A DNA stretch of 64,000 bases. It comes from Mariniblastus sp. Its GTDB lineage: Bacteria; Planctomycetota; Planctomycetia; Pirellulales; Pirellulaceae. The notes beneath the pieces are model-generated. The model searched no databases and was not told the origin of the DNA. It saw only the letters and a program-made list of their open reading frames with translations. Position 1 is the stretch's first letter. Each line of letters opens with the position of its first letter. Made by a program: the position numbers and the translations under genes. Positions 1 through 8,756 of this stretch are shown in pieces. The DNA is taken from contig JAKVBG010000004.1 of assembly GCA_022447605.1 (NCBI GenBank), positions 62,001-126,000 on the forward strand. The letters run 5' to 3'.

Positions 1-1
1 G

Positions 2-1165
2 GGCAGCGAGAGCGACTCGACCAACACGGTCGCACCGGCGCGCTTGATCGATCCGGACGGCCCCCTGGCCGATGTCGATTCGGCCGAAGCTTACTTTGCC
101 GAAACGGTCCAGCAGGAACTGACCGAACTGAGAAAAAACCTGGCCGAACTGCAGCAGCGTCAGATGGCGCTCAACGAACCACAGCTGATGGGCGTCGCCG
201 AGGGAGAACCGGCCGACGCGGCCGTCTTTATTCGGGGCAACCACCGGCAGAGCGGAGCGGTCGTCCCGCGACGTTTCCTGACGATCGTCTCGGGCGAACA
301 ACAGGACCCGTACCCGGCCGACCAGAGTGGTCGCCTGCAACTGGCCCGCTCGATCGCCTCGGCCGACAACCCATTGACCGCACGGGTGATGGCCAACCGC
401 GTCTGGCGCTGGCACCTGGGACGCGGCATCGTCGAATCGACCGACAATTTTGGACTGACCGGCGCCGCGCCAACCCACCCGGAGCTGCTCGATTTCCTGG
501 CTCAATATCTGATCGACCACGATTGGTCGATCAAGGCGCTGCAGCGGCTGATCCTCTCATCCCAGGTCTACCGCATGGCGCACCAGAGTTCGGATCAAGC
601 GGCCACGATCGACCCGGAAAACCGGCTCTTGTGGCGCTGGCCCCGACGGCGGATGGAAGCCGAATTACTGCGCGACAGTCTGCTGCACATCAGCGGAAAG
701 CTCGATCTGTCGACCGGCCAGGGCTCGGTGGGCAACGTGACGACCGCCAACCCTTCGCCCACTGACCTGGACAACAACCAGAAGTATTACGAAGAGTCAC
801 CGCTCAGGTCGGTCTACCTGCCGATCGTGCGGACCAACGTGTTCAAGTTCTTCCGCCTGTTCGATTTCCCCAACCCGGCGGCGCCCAAGGGGAACCGGGA
901 CGCGACCACCGTCCCGACCCAGGCCCTGTTCCTGATGAACAGCAACTGGGTCCGCCAGCTGGCCACCGAATGGGCCGCGCAGATCACGACTGAGGAAACC
1001 TCGCCTGAAAAACGGATCGAGAAGATCTACCTGGCCGGCTTGGGGCGCCTGCCGAGTCGCTCCGAAACGGAACTGGCCCGGCAGTTTATCGAACAGGAGC
1101 CCGAACCGTGGCCCGTCTTGTGCCACGGTATCTTCATGTTGAATGAATTCCTCTACATCGAGTGA
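2..1165 (+). CDS. DUF1553-domain (PSD1 family) protein, 5' end outside window
   Basis: The frame is open from the window edge, so this is the C-terminal part (387 codons) of a larger gene; the TTG at 44 is not a convincing start. The protein carries the DUF1553 signature seen in planctomycete PSD1 proteins: a conserved stretch around NPLTARVMANRVWRWHLGRG, then GIVESTDNFG, HPELLDFLA and a PTQALFLMN motif. It ends in LNEFLYIE, close to the FIFIE ending of the large paralogue at 52398-56495. Full-length relatives begin with a signal peptide, a CxxCH cytochrome motif and DUF1549, which would lie upstream of the window. The stop at 1163-1165 is 7 bp before the likely start of the DUF1501 gene, so the two are probably co-transcribed. 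The biochemical role of the family is not established; it is usually linked to polysaccharide degradation in planctomycetes. Confidence 0.9.
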   Translation, partial: GSESDSTNTVAPARLIDPDGPLADVDSAEAYFAETVQQELTELRKNLAELQQRQMALNEPQLMGVAEGEPADAAVFIRGNHRQSGAVVPRRFLTIVSGEQQDPYPADQSGRLQLARSIASADNPLTARVMANRVWRWHLGRGIVESTDNFGLTGAAPTHPELLDFLAQYLIDHDWSIKALQRLILSSQVYRMAHQSSDQAATIDPENRLLWRWPRRRMEAELLRDSLLHISGKLDLSTGQGSVGNVTTANPSPTDLDNNQKYYEESPLRSVYLPIVRTNVFKFFRLFDFPNPAAPKGNRDATTVPTQALFLMNSNWVRQLATEWAAQITTEETSPEKRIEKIYLAGLGRLPSRSETELARQFIEQEPEPWPVLCHGIFMLNEFLYIE

Positions 1166-1172
1166 GCCGACC

Positions 1173-2600
1173 ATGATCAACCGGAGAGAATTGCTCAATC
1201 GATGGTGCGTCGGCTTTGGCGGGCTGGCGCTCAACCAGTTGCTGGCCGAACAGGCCCTGGCCAGCCACCCGCGGCCCGAGGACGGCCCCCAACCTCACTT
1301 TCCGGCCAAGGCGAAGCGGATCATCTTCCTGTTCATGCACGGCGGACCGTCGCACGTCGACCTGTTCGACCCGAAACCGGAACTGACCAAGCGGAACGGG
1401 GAAAAACCGCCATTCAAACGGACGCGTGTGCAGTTCGCCGCGCGGGGCAACCTGCTCGGCTCGCCTTGGAAATTTCGACCGACCGGCCAGAACGGCCTGC
1501 CGATGAGCGAGCTTTGGCAACACCTGCCAGAGGTCTCGGACGAACTCTGTATGCTGCACAGTGTGTGCGACACCAACGTAGCCCACGGCGGGGCCTGCAT
1601 GAAACTGTTCACCGGCAGCGACTCGAAGCTGCGGCCGAGCATGGGATCCTGGATCAGTTACGGCCTGGGGAGCGAGAACAAGAACCTGCCCGACTTTATC
1701 ACGATCTGTCCCTCCAGCCTGCATGGAGGCGTGGACAACTTTGGCAACGCTTTCCTGCCTTCGATTCATCAGGGTGTCCCGCTGGGAGAACCGGGCTACC
1801 CGAATTCCCTGGCCAGGGATGCCAAGTTCCGTTTCCTGAAAAGCGAGTTTGCCACCCGCCAACAGCAGCGGCGGCAACTCGATTTCCTGCAGCAACTCAA
1901 TCGACAACACCAGGAACAACAGGGGAGCGACTCTGACCTGGCGGCGCGGATCGAATCGTACGAGATGGCCTTTCGTATGCAGACGGCCGCACCCGAGGCG
2001 ATCGACCTGGCCAGCGAAACGGCCGACACGCGGCAACTGTACGGACTGGACGACAAGCAGACCGAAAATTTTGGCCAGATGTGTCTGCTGGCCCGCCGCT
2101 TTGCCGAGCGGGGCGTCCGCTTTATCCAGGTCAGTCACGCTCACAGCCTGCCGTTCAACAATGAACAGTGGGATCAACACTCCCACCTGAAACAGGGTCA
2201 TGAGATCAACGTCGGCCAGATCGACAAACCGATCACCGGACTGATCAAGGATCTCAAGGCGCGAGGGCTGTTGGAGGATACGCTGGTCCTGTGGGGCGGC
2301 GAGTTCGGCCGCACGCCGACCGCCCAGGCGGGCGACCCGAAGATCATCGGCCGCGACCATCACCCCGAGGGGTTCACGATGTGGATGGCCGGCGGTGGCG
2401 TCAAAGGAGGATTTCGCTACGGCCAAACGGACGAGTTCGGCTACTACGCCGTGGAAAACCGGATGACAATCCACGACCTGCACGCCACGATCCTGCACCT
2501 GATGGGGATCGATCACGAGCGGTTAACGTATGAGTACGCCGGCCGCGATTTCCGACTAACGGACGTCTATGGGAAAGTGGCCCGGCAGATCATCGCCTAG
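1173..2600 (+). CDS. DUF1501 family secreted protein
   Basis: A 475-residue protein of the DUF1501 family (alkaline phosphatase/sulfatase-like fold). I chose the ATG at 1173 (MINRRELLNRW) rather than 1143 because it puts a twin-arginine-like RR next to a hydrophobic stretch, as in other DUF1501 proteins, and because 1143 lies inside the preceding gene. Visible family motifs are FLFMHGGPSHVDLFDPKPEL near residue 50, LVLWGGEFGRTPTAQ, RDHHPEGFTMWMAGGGVKGG and, near the end, HATILHLMGIDHERLTYEYA. It directly follows the DUF1553 gene, the standard pairing in planctomycetes; a second pair lies at 50966-56495. Export is probable; substrate and reaction are unknown. Confidence 0.9.
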   Translation: MINRRELLNRWCVGFGGLALNQLLAEQALASHPRPEDGPQPHFPAKAKRIIFLFMHGGPSHVDLFDPKPELTKRNGEKPPFKRTRVQFAARGNLLGSPWKFRPTGQNGLPMSELWQHLPEVSDELCMLHSVCDTNVAHGGACMKLFTGSDSKLRPSMGSWISYGLGSENKNLPDFITICPSSLHGGVDNFGNAFLPSIHQGVPLGEPGYPNSLARDAKFRFLKSEFATRQQQRRQLDFLQQLNRQHQEQQGSDSDLAARIESYEMAFRMQTAAPEAIDLASETADTRQLYGLDDKQTENFGQMCLLARRFAERGVRFIQVSHAHSLPFNNEQWDQHSHLKQGHEINVGQIDKPITGLIKDLKARGLLEDTLVLWGGEFGRTPTAQAGDPKIIGRDHHPEGFTMWMAGGGVKGGFRYGQTDEFGYYAVENRMTIHDLHATILHLMGIDHERLTYEYAGRDFRLTDVYGKVARQIIA

Positions 2601-2687
2601 GATGCCCCAACAGGACTGGGCGAGCCACCAACCTATCGGGTCGACCCCTCTTACCCTTCCCAAGGCCGATCAGCCCTGCTTCATCTC

Positions 2688-2921
2688 CTACTCGTCGATC
2701 TTCAGCAGACTCTGCTTCGGGCTCGCTCCCCCCAACAACTTGTCCGATCTGGCGATCTTGTTGGCAGCAAGGCTGCGCAAAGCGAACCATAAAAGGACGA
2801 CGATGCCCGAGAGGGCAAGGAAACCTTGCAAAGAGAACAGAGCCTCCGACAGCCCTGCCAACAACTGAATGAAGACCAAAAACATTAAAAACAATGCAAA
2901 CAGTTGTAAGATCTCTTCCAT
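2688..2921 (-). CDS. Small two-helix membrane protein
   Basis: A 77-residue protein starting MEEILQLFALFLMFLVF at 2921. This start has a purine-rich Shine-Dalgarno (GAGGAGAAGAG) just upstream; longer in-frame starts would add about 33 non-hydrophobic residues. Two hydrophobic segments lie at about residues 4-22 and 33-49, followed by a basic/polar tail (RSLAANKIARSDK), which predicts a small inner-membrane protein with both ends on the same side. I do not recognise a family. It converges on the DUF1501 gene (87 bp apart). Confidence 0.6.
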   Translation of the reverse strand: MEEILQLFALFLMFLVFIQLLAGLSEALFSLQGFLALSGIVVLLWFALRSLAANKIARSDKLLGGASPKQSLLKIDE

Positions 2922-3138
2922 CTCTTCTCCTCGGTTAAGGATTCTCATAGCTACCAACCTATGCGAGAGACAGAGTCGAACGTGCCAATTTTTCCTGCAG
3001 CTATCCTCCGTGAAGCGCAAAAACGTGTCGCAATGTGCTGTGGTTCACAGAGTTCCAGCGACGTGTCGCAAGGCGGTTGAAGCTACCACGTCAGCGGACC
3101 TTGCCCGGACAGCCAGCACAGTGCGGTATGAGCAGACC

Positions 3139-4620
3139 TTAGCGTGGGATCTCGTTCAACGTGTAGTACGCGTCGGCGTGTAACAGCGGCTCGTTATCGG
3201 CCGAACGCATCTGCGGCAGGTGAAACTCGTGCACATGCCCCGGCACTCGGCCATCGACCACCAGATCGACCTGCATGTGATCGTCGGAAACGGTCACCGA
3301 CGTCACTCGGGGTGTCGCCTGGTCGACCTCGGGGCTGCCGTAACCTTGCTGGTAGATATGGGTAAAGGTGGCCATCTGGTAGACGTCCACCCGCGCAGCC
3401 ACTTGCGGGTCGACTGGCTTGGTGAAGGTCAAGCGAAAACCGTCCGGCCGGGCTGTGACCGTCTTGATTTCAAACGGGAGTTTGCCGGTCCAATCGAGTC
3501 GCTGGATCGCATAGGCGCGAGGCCCCCGTACGGGCCAACCACGATTGGTCCCCCCGGCAATCAGGTCGCCCCGCGGGGTGAACTGCAGGGCCAACAAGCC
3601 CGTATCGAACCCCTCACGAAACGGGTAACAGGCACCTTGCCAGACGCCGTTGATCTTTTCGGTGGTCGCCCGCATCACCACGCCCAGGCTAAAATCACCG
3701 ATGAAGATCTGGTTCTCAAACGGGCCGAATTTCCCCCCGGTCCGGTCCACCACGAACCCGGAGATGGAACGACCCATTCGCTTGTACGGAAAGACGACCG
3801 CGTACGGGACGAGTTCCTTGACCCGTTTCCGTTCGATCTCCAGGCGGGAATTCGAGTTCGGCTCGATCGGCGCCGGCCCCATCTCCGGGGCGAGCTCGTA
3901 CGAGTTGAAACTGATCGGATGACCCATGAAACCGCCCGGCTGAAGGACTTTCAGGGAGCACGAGCCATTCCACGGCCCCTGGCTCTCGGCGTAGAACATC
4001 ACGCCATGTTCGTTCGGACCGATCCCACACGGGCTGCGAATGCCGCTGCAGACGGGGATCGTCTTGCCGTCGGGTGTCACCTTCAGGCACCAACCGCGAA
4101 AGGGCGCCTTGGAATGGTACGATTCGCTCAGGCAGAGCGCCACCCAGACGTTCCCCTCGGCATCCGGCTTGGAACCGAAGGCGAACTCGTGGTAATGCCG
4201 AAAGCCCCAGCGGTCGCTGAGCGTCTTGAACGTGTCCGCCTGGCCATCCCGGTCCGTATCGGTGACGCGGGTGACCTCGGCCTGCTGCGTGATGATCATC
4301 GCGCCGTCGCGGTACGCCATACCGAAGATCTCGTCCAGGCCGCTGGCAAATTTTTGATACTCCGTTTGGGGATGCTCGTCAAAGGCACCTTGCACCATGA
4401 AGATATCGCCCCGTCGGGTCGCCACGGCCAGGCGTTCCTCATCCGGCATCACCTCGAAGCTACCCGCCTCAACCGCCATCCCCTCGGGGATCGGCACCTC
4501 GACCATCTTGTAGTATTCCGATTCAGCTTCGGCCGTCCCCCAGTATTCACCGAGCGGTTGCTGCTGGGGCATACAGACCATGCTGATCCAGACCAAGGTT
4601 TCTAAGATCGTATTGATCAT
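3139..4620 (-). CDS. Secreted glucose/sorbosone dehydrogenase-like beta-propeller protein
   Basis: A 493-residue protein. The ATG at 4620 has an AAGGAAA ribosome-binding site and begins with a short hydrophobic N-terminus (MINTILETLVWISMVCMP) compatible with a signal sequence. The body resembles the NHL/PQQ-type propeller proteins often called membrane-bound or sorbosone dehydrogenases in planctomycetes: a blade motif VATRRGDIFMVQGAF, the calcium-site-like DTDRDGQADTFKTL, the GIRSPCGIGPNEHGVMFYAE region and GDLIAGGTNRGWPVRG. No haem motif is present. It lies 68 bp downstream of the six-haem cytochrome on the same strand, so the two are probably one operon, with the cytochrome a plausible electron acceptor or partner. 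Substrate and cofactor cannot be read from the sequence. Confidence 0.8.
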   Translation of the reverse strand: MINTILETLVWISMVCMPQQQPLGEYWGTAEAESEYYKMVEVPIPEGMAVEAGSFEVMPDEERLAVATRRGDIFMVQGAFDEHPQTEYQKFASGLDEIFGMAYRDGAMIITQQAEVTRVTDTDRDGQADTFKTLSDRWGFRHYHEFAFGSKPDAEGNVWVALCLSESYHSKAPFRGWCLKVTPDGKTIPVCSGIRSPCGIGPNEHGVMFYAESQGPWNGSCSLKVLQPGGFMGHPISFNSYELAPEMGPAPIEPNSNSRLEIERKRVKELVPYAVVFPYKRMGRSISGFVVDRTGGKFGPFENQIFIGDFSLGVVMRATTEKINGVWQGACYPFREGFDTGLLALQFTPRGDLIAGGTNRGWPVRGPRAYAIQRLDWTGKLPFEIKTVTARPDGFRLTFTKPVDPQVAARVDVYQMATFTHIYQQGYGSPEVDQATPRVTSVTVSDDHMQVDLVVDGRVPGHVHEFHLPQMRSADNEPLLHADAYYTLNEIPR

Positions 4621-4688
4621 CGGTTTCCTTTACAGGCTCTTTGATTCGCGTGCATTCTTGTCATCATTCAGTGGGCCGGATTCATCGA

Positions 4689-7505
4689 TCATTGGCATCG
4701 ATACTCCAGGATCAGTCTCTCTGCTTGGCCGGCTGGCAGCGTTAAGGGGACCTGAATCCGCTGACCCTCCTGCCAATCGACCCGTTCTACCGGATGGGGC
4801 GTCACCAAGCGGACCTGCCAAGCGGGCCCCAACGAGTACCAGCCCTCGTCGGCGTCATCGATCTGGTCGGCCTGACCGATGCGGAACAACAGGCGGTCTC
4901 GGTCCCCGTTAGCCTGGAACGTCAATTCACGCCGTAACCGAACTTCCTCACTCCCCGGCTGGACCACCGGCAAGAAGAAATCCTGCACATCCACATTATC
5001 AAAGCGATACTGCAGGGTCGGCCGGCGATCCTTATCCAGCCGGTAACCTTGAAATTGATGCTGGGGGGGGCGACCGTCGTCGACCAGCCACGGTTGATCC
5101 GCGTCGTCCAGTTCCGGGCCCATCGGCAGCGTCACGGGGCGACCCATCGGGCGGACATTGCCCGAACCCTGCCCCATCCAAACTCCAGCCGGGTCAGCAA
5201 ATTTCCCTTTCCAGAGTAAACCGAGCCGCAGCTGTTCCGCATCGAACGCCAGGTTGACCCCGCCCGGGTAACCGATGCCGATCCCCCGCTTGCCGATGCC
5301 GGGGTACTTGCGTCGCAACATCTGCGGCGTATCGGTCACCACGATCTCCAGCGGTTCGCGCACCACGCCCCGTGGCGTGCCCGCCTGTCGCCCATCGATA
5401 AGGTACTGCCAGAGCGCCTCGATCTGGTAAGACGCATCCCCCTCCAGATCTTTTCGAATCGCCACGCCGCCCGGCCAGAAGGAGGGCATCACCGTGTTGG
5501 GGCTGAATTTCTGGGGGAACTGCATGTACTGGTAGAACCAGTCCTTCTTCAGTCGATCGGCCATCTCTGTCAGGTCCACCGCCGGCATCGTGTCGGAGAG
5601 CTTGTACTTGTACGTATGACAGGCGACGCAGTTGAGACCCTGGTTGCCCGCCAGTTCCAGCCCCATCTTGCGCATCGCTTTCTGGTCCTCGAAGGTGGCA
5701 AACTCCGTCGGGGGCAACGAGTCGGTCTGCTGGAACAGGTCGACCAGGTGCCCGACGTTCGCCTCACCATACTGGGGCATCCGTGTTTTCATGTACGGCC
5801 GGACCGAGCGCCCATTGACCAGCACATCCCGCATCCACTCCGCCTTCAACTTCGCCCCGGCGCCATCGAGTGGAGGGGGAATCCGTCCCTGCTCACCCAG
5901 GTTCAGGTTGGTCGTTTGAAAGTACGAGTTGCGCTCATTGGCCACCCCGCCGATCTGGTTTCGACTGTGACAGGCAGTGCACTGGAACGTACGGAGTGTG
6001 ACGGCGATCTGCTGTTCGTCCGTCAGATCGGCCGGCACCACCTGCAAAGCAGCGCGGACCGCATCGAGCTGCCCGGCCGCCAAGCCGAAGTCGGGCCACG
6101 GTCCGGGCGCGCCTGACAGACAGCCCCGCTCGGCCCGCAGGTCGGCCCAGGCCGGGGCGTTCGTTGGCGTTTTGGTTTGCGCGTCAGCGGAACCGGCCGC
6201 GGGCGGATCGAAATCCGTATGACAGGCGCGGCAATTCAGCTCGTCAAACAGTCGCTTCCCTTCGACCGCCAGTTTTTTATCAACTGGAAACGGCCCGCTC
6301 GCGGCTGGCGCGTTCTGCAACAGGAAGCTGGCCAGGTCGACCGCTTCCCAGTGGGTCAAACGGAGGTGGGGCATACGGCCCGAGGGCCGCACCACCAGAG
6401 GGTCCTCGAGGAATTGCACCAAGCCGGTCACGTTGTACTTGCTCGACAGATCGCCCAGGGGAACCGAATCGGGCAGACCGATCTCGACGGCCGATTCATT
6501 GCGCGGCGCGTGACAGGCGACACAGCCGACCGTATGAAACAGCTCGCGACCCCGCGCCACGGCAGCCGGCTCCATCTTCTCCCCGACAAACTGGCTGCCC
6601 GTATGGGAGACGAGGTAATGCACCAGCGCCCGGGCCGCCGCTTCCCGTTCGGGTTCCGGCCTGTCGGCCATCAGATGCGGCATCGAGGTGCCTGGCTTGA
6701 TCGCGTGTGGGTCGGCCAGGAAACGGATCATGTAATGCGGGTTCAGCCATTGACTGGACCAACTCAAACGGGGCGGCTGTTTGGAGGGGGCCAACGGTTG
6801 ATTGGCGTCAACCGCATGGCAAGCCGAGCAGTTGCGGTCCTGCACCAGGACCTGGCCCTCCAATTTTGGACTCAAACGGCGCGGGTAAGGCGCTGTGCTG
6901 GTAGCCACTTTTGGCTGCGGCCCCCGGTCGCGCAACTGCAACACGTAATGCACCAGATCCAGAAACTGTTGACGGTCTTTCAGTTGGTCGGCCAAACCCT
7001 CCGGCATGTTCGACTTGGTCCCGGGGCGAATCCCTTCGATTTCGTCGCGGGGAATCGTGACCAGTTGGTCCGGATCTTCGTTGGAACGGAGGACGACCTG
7101 GTCCGGCCGATCTTCGACCAGGAGGCCATCGATCGTGAGACCGTCCTGGGTGACGAGCTTGACCGTTTCAAACCCCTGGCTGATCGCCTGGGACGGTTGC
7201 AGAATCGATTCGACCACCAGGCGATCGGTCAGCTGCGAATCCTCCCGGCTCAGGTCGGGACCGCGCCGCTCGGCCACGGCCTGCGGGCGGTGACATTTGG
7301 CGCAGTTGATGTTGCCCTGGTGGAACAGGATCGCCCCGCGCACCACATTGCCCGACTGCCGCGCGGTCTCCGCTAAAAGGGCCGGGTCTTCGGCAGTCAA
7401 TTTTTCGGTCAACGTCTGGGCCGACGCAGTGGAGGGACCGGCCAGCAGGAGAAGGATGCCCCCGCAAACCAGTGGGTGAAGCCGTTGCATTCCCATTTCA
7501 TTCAT
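4689..7505 (-). CDS. Six-haem c-type cytochrome with Pirellula-type haem-binding domain
   Basis: A 938-residue exported protein; the N-terminus has a hydrophobic core ending in PSTASAQ, a likely signal peptidase site near residue 30. Six CxxCH motifs are visible: CAKCH (68-72), CSACH (226-230), CVACH (328-332), CRACH (425-429), CTACH (509-513) and CVACH (626-630). The first, with the following LVVESILQPSQAISQGFETV and LVTIPRDEIEGIRPG, matches the putative haem-binding domain described from Pirellula and Verrucomicrobium (TIGR02603 type). Methionines in GTSMPHL, GRMPHL, TRMPQYG and NTVMPSFW could be distal ligands. The last ~250 residues have no haem motif and look beta-rich. It is upstream of the propeller dehydrogenase-like gene in the same direction. 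Alternative ATGs lie at 7496 and 7490 and would hardly change the signal peptide. Confidence 0.85.
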   Translation of the reverse strand: MNEMGMQRLHPLVCGGILLLLAGPSTASAQTLTEKLTAEDPALLAETARQSGNVVRGAILFHQGNINCAKCHRPQAVAERRGPDLSREDSQLTDRLVVESILQPSQAISQGFETVKLVTQDGLTIDGLLVEDRPDQVVLRSNEDPDQLVTIPRDEIEGIRPGTKSNMPEGLADQLKDRQQFLDLVHYVLQLRDRGPQPKVATSTAPYPRRLSPKLEGQVLVQDRNCSACHAVDANQPLAPSKQPPRLSWSSQWLNPHYMIRFLADPHAIKPGTSMPHLMADRPEPEREAAARALVHYLVSHTGSQFVGEKMEPAAVARGRELFHTVGCVACHAPRNESAVEIGLPDSVPLGDLSSKYNVTGLVQFLEDPLVVRPSGRMPHLRLTHWEAVDLASFLLQNAPAASGPFPVDKKLAVEGKRLFDELNCRACHTDFDPPAAGSADAQTKTPTNAPAWADLRAERGCLSGAPGPWPDFGLAAGQLDAVRAALQVVPADLTDEQQIAVTLRTFQCTACHSRNQIGGVANERNSYFQTTNLNLGEQGRIPPPLDGAGAKLKAEWMRDVLVNGRSVRPYMKTRMPQYGEANVGHLVDLFQQTDSLPPTEFATFEDQKAMRKMGLELAGNQGLNCVACHTYKYKLSDTMPAVDLTEMADRLKKDWFYQYMQFPQKFSPNTVMPSFWPGGVAIRKDLEGDASYQIEALWQYLIDGRQAGTPRGVVREPLEIVVTDTPQMLRRKYPGIGKRGIGIGYPGGVNLAFDAEQLRLGLLWKGKFADPAGVWMGQGSGNVRPMGRPVTLPMGPELDDADQPWLVDDGRPPQHQFQGYRLDKDRRPTLQYRFDNVDVQDFFLPVVQPGSEEVRLRRELTFQANGDRDRLLFRIGQADQIDDADEGWYSLGPAWQVRLVTPHPVERVDWQEGQRIQVPLTLPAGQAERLILEYRCQ

Positions 7506-7682
7506 CCCTTGCGGCCAGGGGAACCACGCCCCTTGGCCTGTTGGCGACCGACCCAGCCAATCCGCAAAGGCTGATGAACGATCGATTCCTCACTCCTTAG
7601 TTTAGGTGTATCATGGCGCGCTGGCTACTTGGCCCCATTCTCCAACCATTCCTGCTCCATCCCGGGTTGGGCCGCGCAACGC

Positions 7683-8756
7683 ATGAACGTCTATTTTGAA
7701 GTCCTGGCCGAACAGCGAATCGCCTATTTACTGTTGCGAAAATGCGCCTGTTCCTCGATCGTGGGAGCCCTGGAACAGCTGCGTCTCGGTAAACAGACCG
7801 CCTTGTCCGTCGGTGAATTGCACCGTGAACGACCGACGCGACAGCTGGCCGAGCAGATCGCGTCCCTGCCATCGTGGTACACCTTCACCCTGGTCCGTGA
7901 CCCGGTTCGGCGCTTCCTCTCGTTTTACTCCGACAAGATCCTAAGCCAGTCATTGACGGGCAACCTGACCATCGCCACACCCGGCCAGTACGGCTATCGA
8001 ACCAACATGTCGCTGGACGACGCCATCGAGGTGGCGGTGGGGGGCCAATTCGAAGCGGACATGCATGTCATCCCCTGCTCGCAGGTGATCGATCAGGCCG
8101 GAGTGACCCTCCGGCATATTGGGCGGGTCGAGGACTTCGCCTCGTCGATCGACCAGATCGAACAGGAGACGGGCGTACGCCTTCCCCGATTACACCTGAA
8201 CCCGGCCAAGCGGATCCCGTTGCTAATCAACGAGGCGCAGTTCAAGAAACTATCCCACTACTACGCCGAGGACCAGGAACGGTTCGGTTACCCGTCCGAT
8301 TACACCGACTGGTGCCAAGTCCATGCGAACGCCGCCGATTTCCAGAGGGAAGAGGGTTTTGAATTCGAAAATGAAGCGAAGCTTCTCCGCTACTCGATCC
8401 GAAGAGAACAGGATCGAGTCGTCATCTCGTTGACGTGGCGCGTCAACCCGCGATCGATTCGCAAGCGGTACATCCGCGTACTCAAACGGGTCGACGGTCA
8501 ACAACAGATCCTGCTGCGAATCCGGATGCGCGACGATTTCCTGGCCGCCCAGGACGCCGACGGGTTGGTACAAGACGACGTCTCGTTCCGCCTCGATCAG
8601 ATCGAGACCGAATTTGAACCGGAACAGCTCTGCATCGACATCTATTTCTGGAACCCGGAGAAGAAACGGGCCAAGGTACTGAATTTTACCGAGGCGACCG
8701 AACTGGTCCTTCCCATCGGCGCAGAATCGGGACCGAGCACCCGGTTCAACGGGTGA
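7683..8756 (+). CDS. Sulfotransferase family protein
   Basis: A 357-residue protein. I prefer the ATG at 7683 to the in-frame TTG at 7629 because the family motif begins at once after it. Near residues 17-25, LLLRKCACSSI resembles the 5'-phosphosulfate-binding loop of carbohydrate sulfotransferases (Sulfotransfer_2 type), and TFTLVRDPVRRFLSFYSDKI about 60 residues later resembles the 3'-phosphate loop with its conserved Arg-Asp-Pro. PAPS-dependent sulfation of a carbohydrate is therefore likely, acceptor unknown. The last ~120 residues (after FQREEGFEFENEAK) fall outside the catalytic domain and look beta-rich. It is transcribed divergently from the cytochrome gene, and its 3' end overlaps the convergent DUF900 gene by 11 bp. 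Confidence 0.8.
   Translation: MNVYFEVLAEQRIAYLLLRKCACSSIVGALEQLRLGKQTALSVGELHRERPTRQLAEQIASLPSWYTFTLVRDPVRRFLSFYSDKILSQSLTGNLTIATPGQYGYRTNMSLDDAIEVAVGGQFEADMHVIPCSQVIDQAGVTLRHIGRVEDFASSIDQIEQETGVRLPRLHLNPAKRIPLLINEAQFKKLSHYYAEDQERFGYPSDYTDWCQVHANAADFQREEGFEFENEAKLLRYSIRREQDRVVISLTWRVNPRSIRKRYIRVLKRVDGQQQILLRIRMRDDFLAAQDADGLVQDDVSFRLDQIETEFEPEQLCIDIYFWNPEKKRAKVLNFTEATELVLPIGAESGPSTRFNG

Noticed and set aside
1134-2516. Open frame of 460 codons on the minus strand
   Set aside because: Antisense shadow of the DUF1501 gene; no recognisable motif.
3220-4605. Open frame of 461 codons on the plus strand
   Set aside because: It is antisense to the propeller gene, has a biased composition rich in Arg, His and Asp, and no family motif; the minus-strand protein is clearly real.
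7629-7682. Upstream TTG start for the first sulfotransferase
   Set aside because: It would add 18 residues without family similarity; the ATG at 7683 places the phosphosulfate loop at the normal distance.
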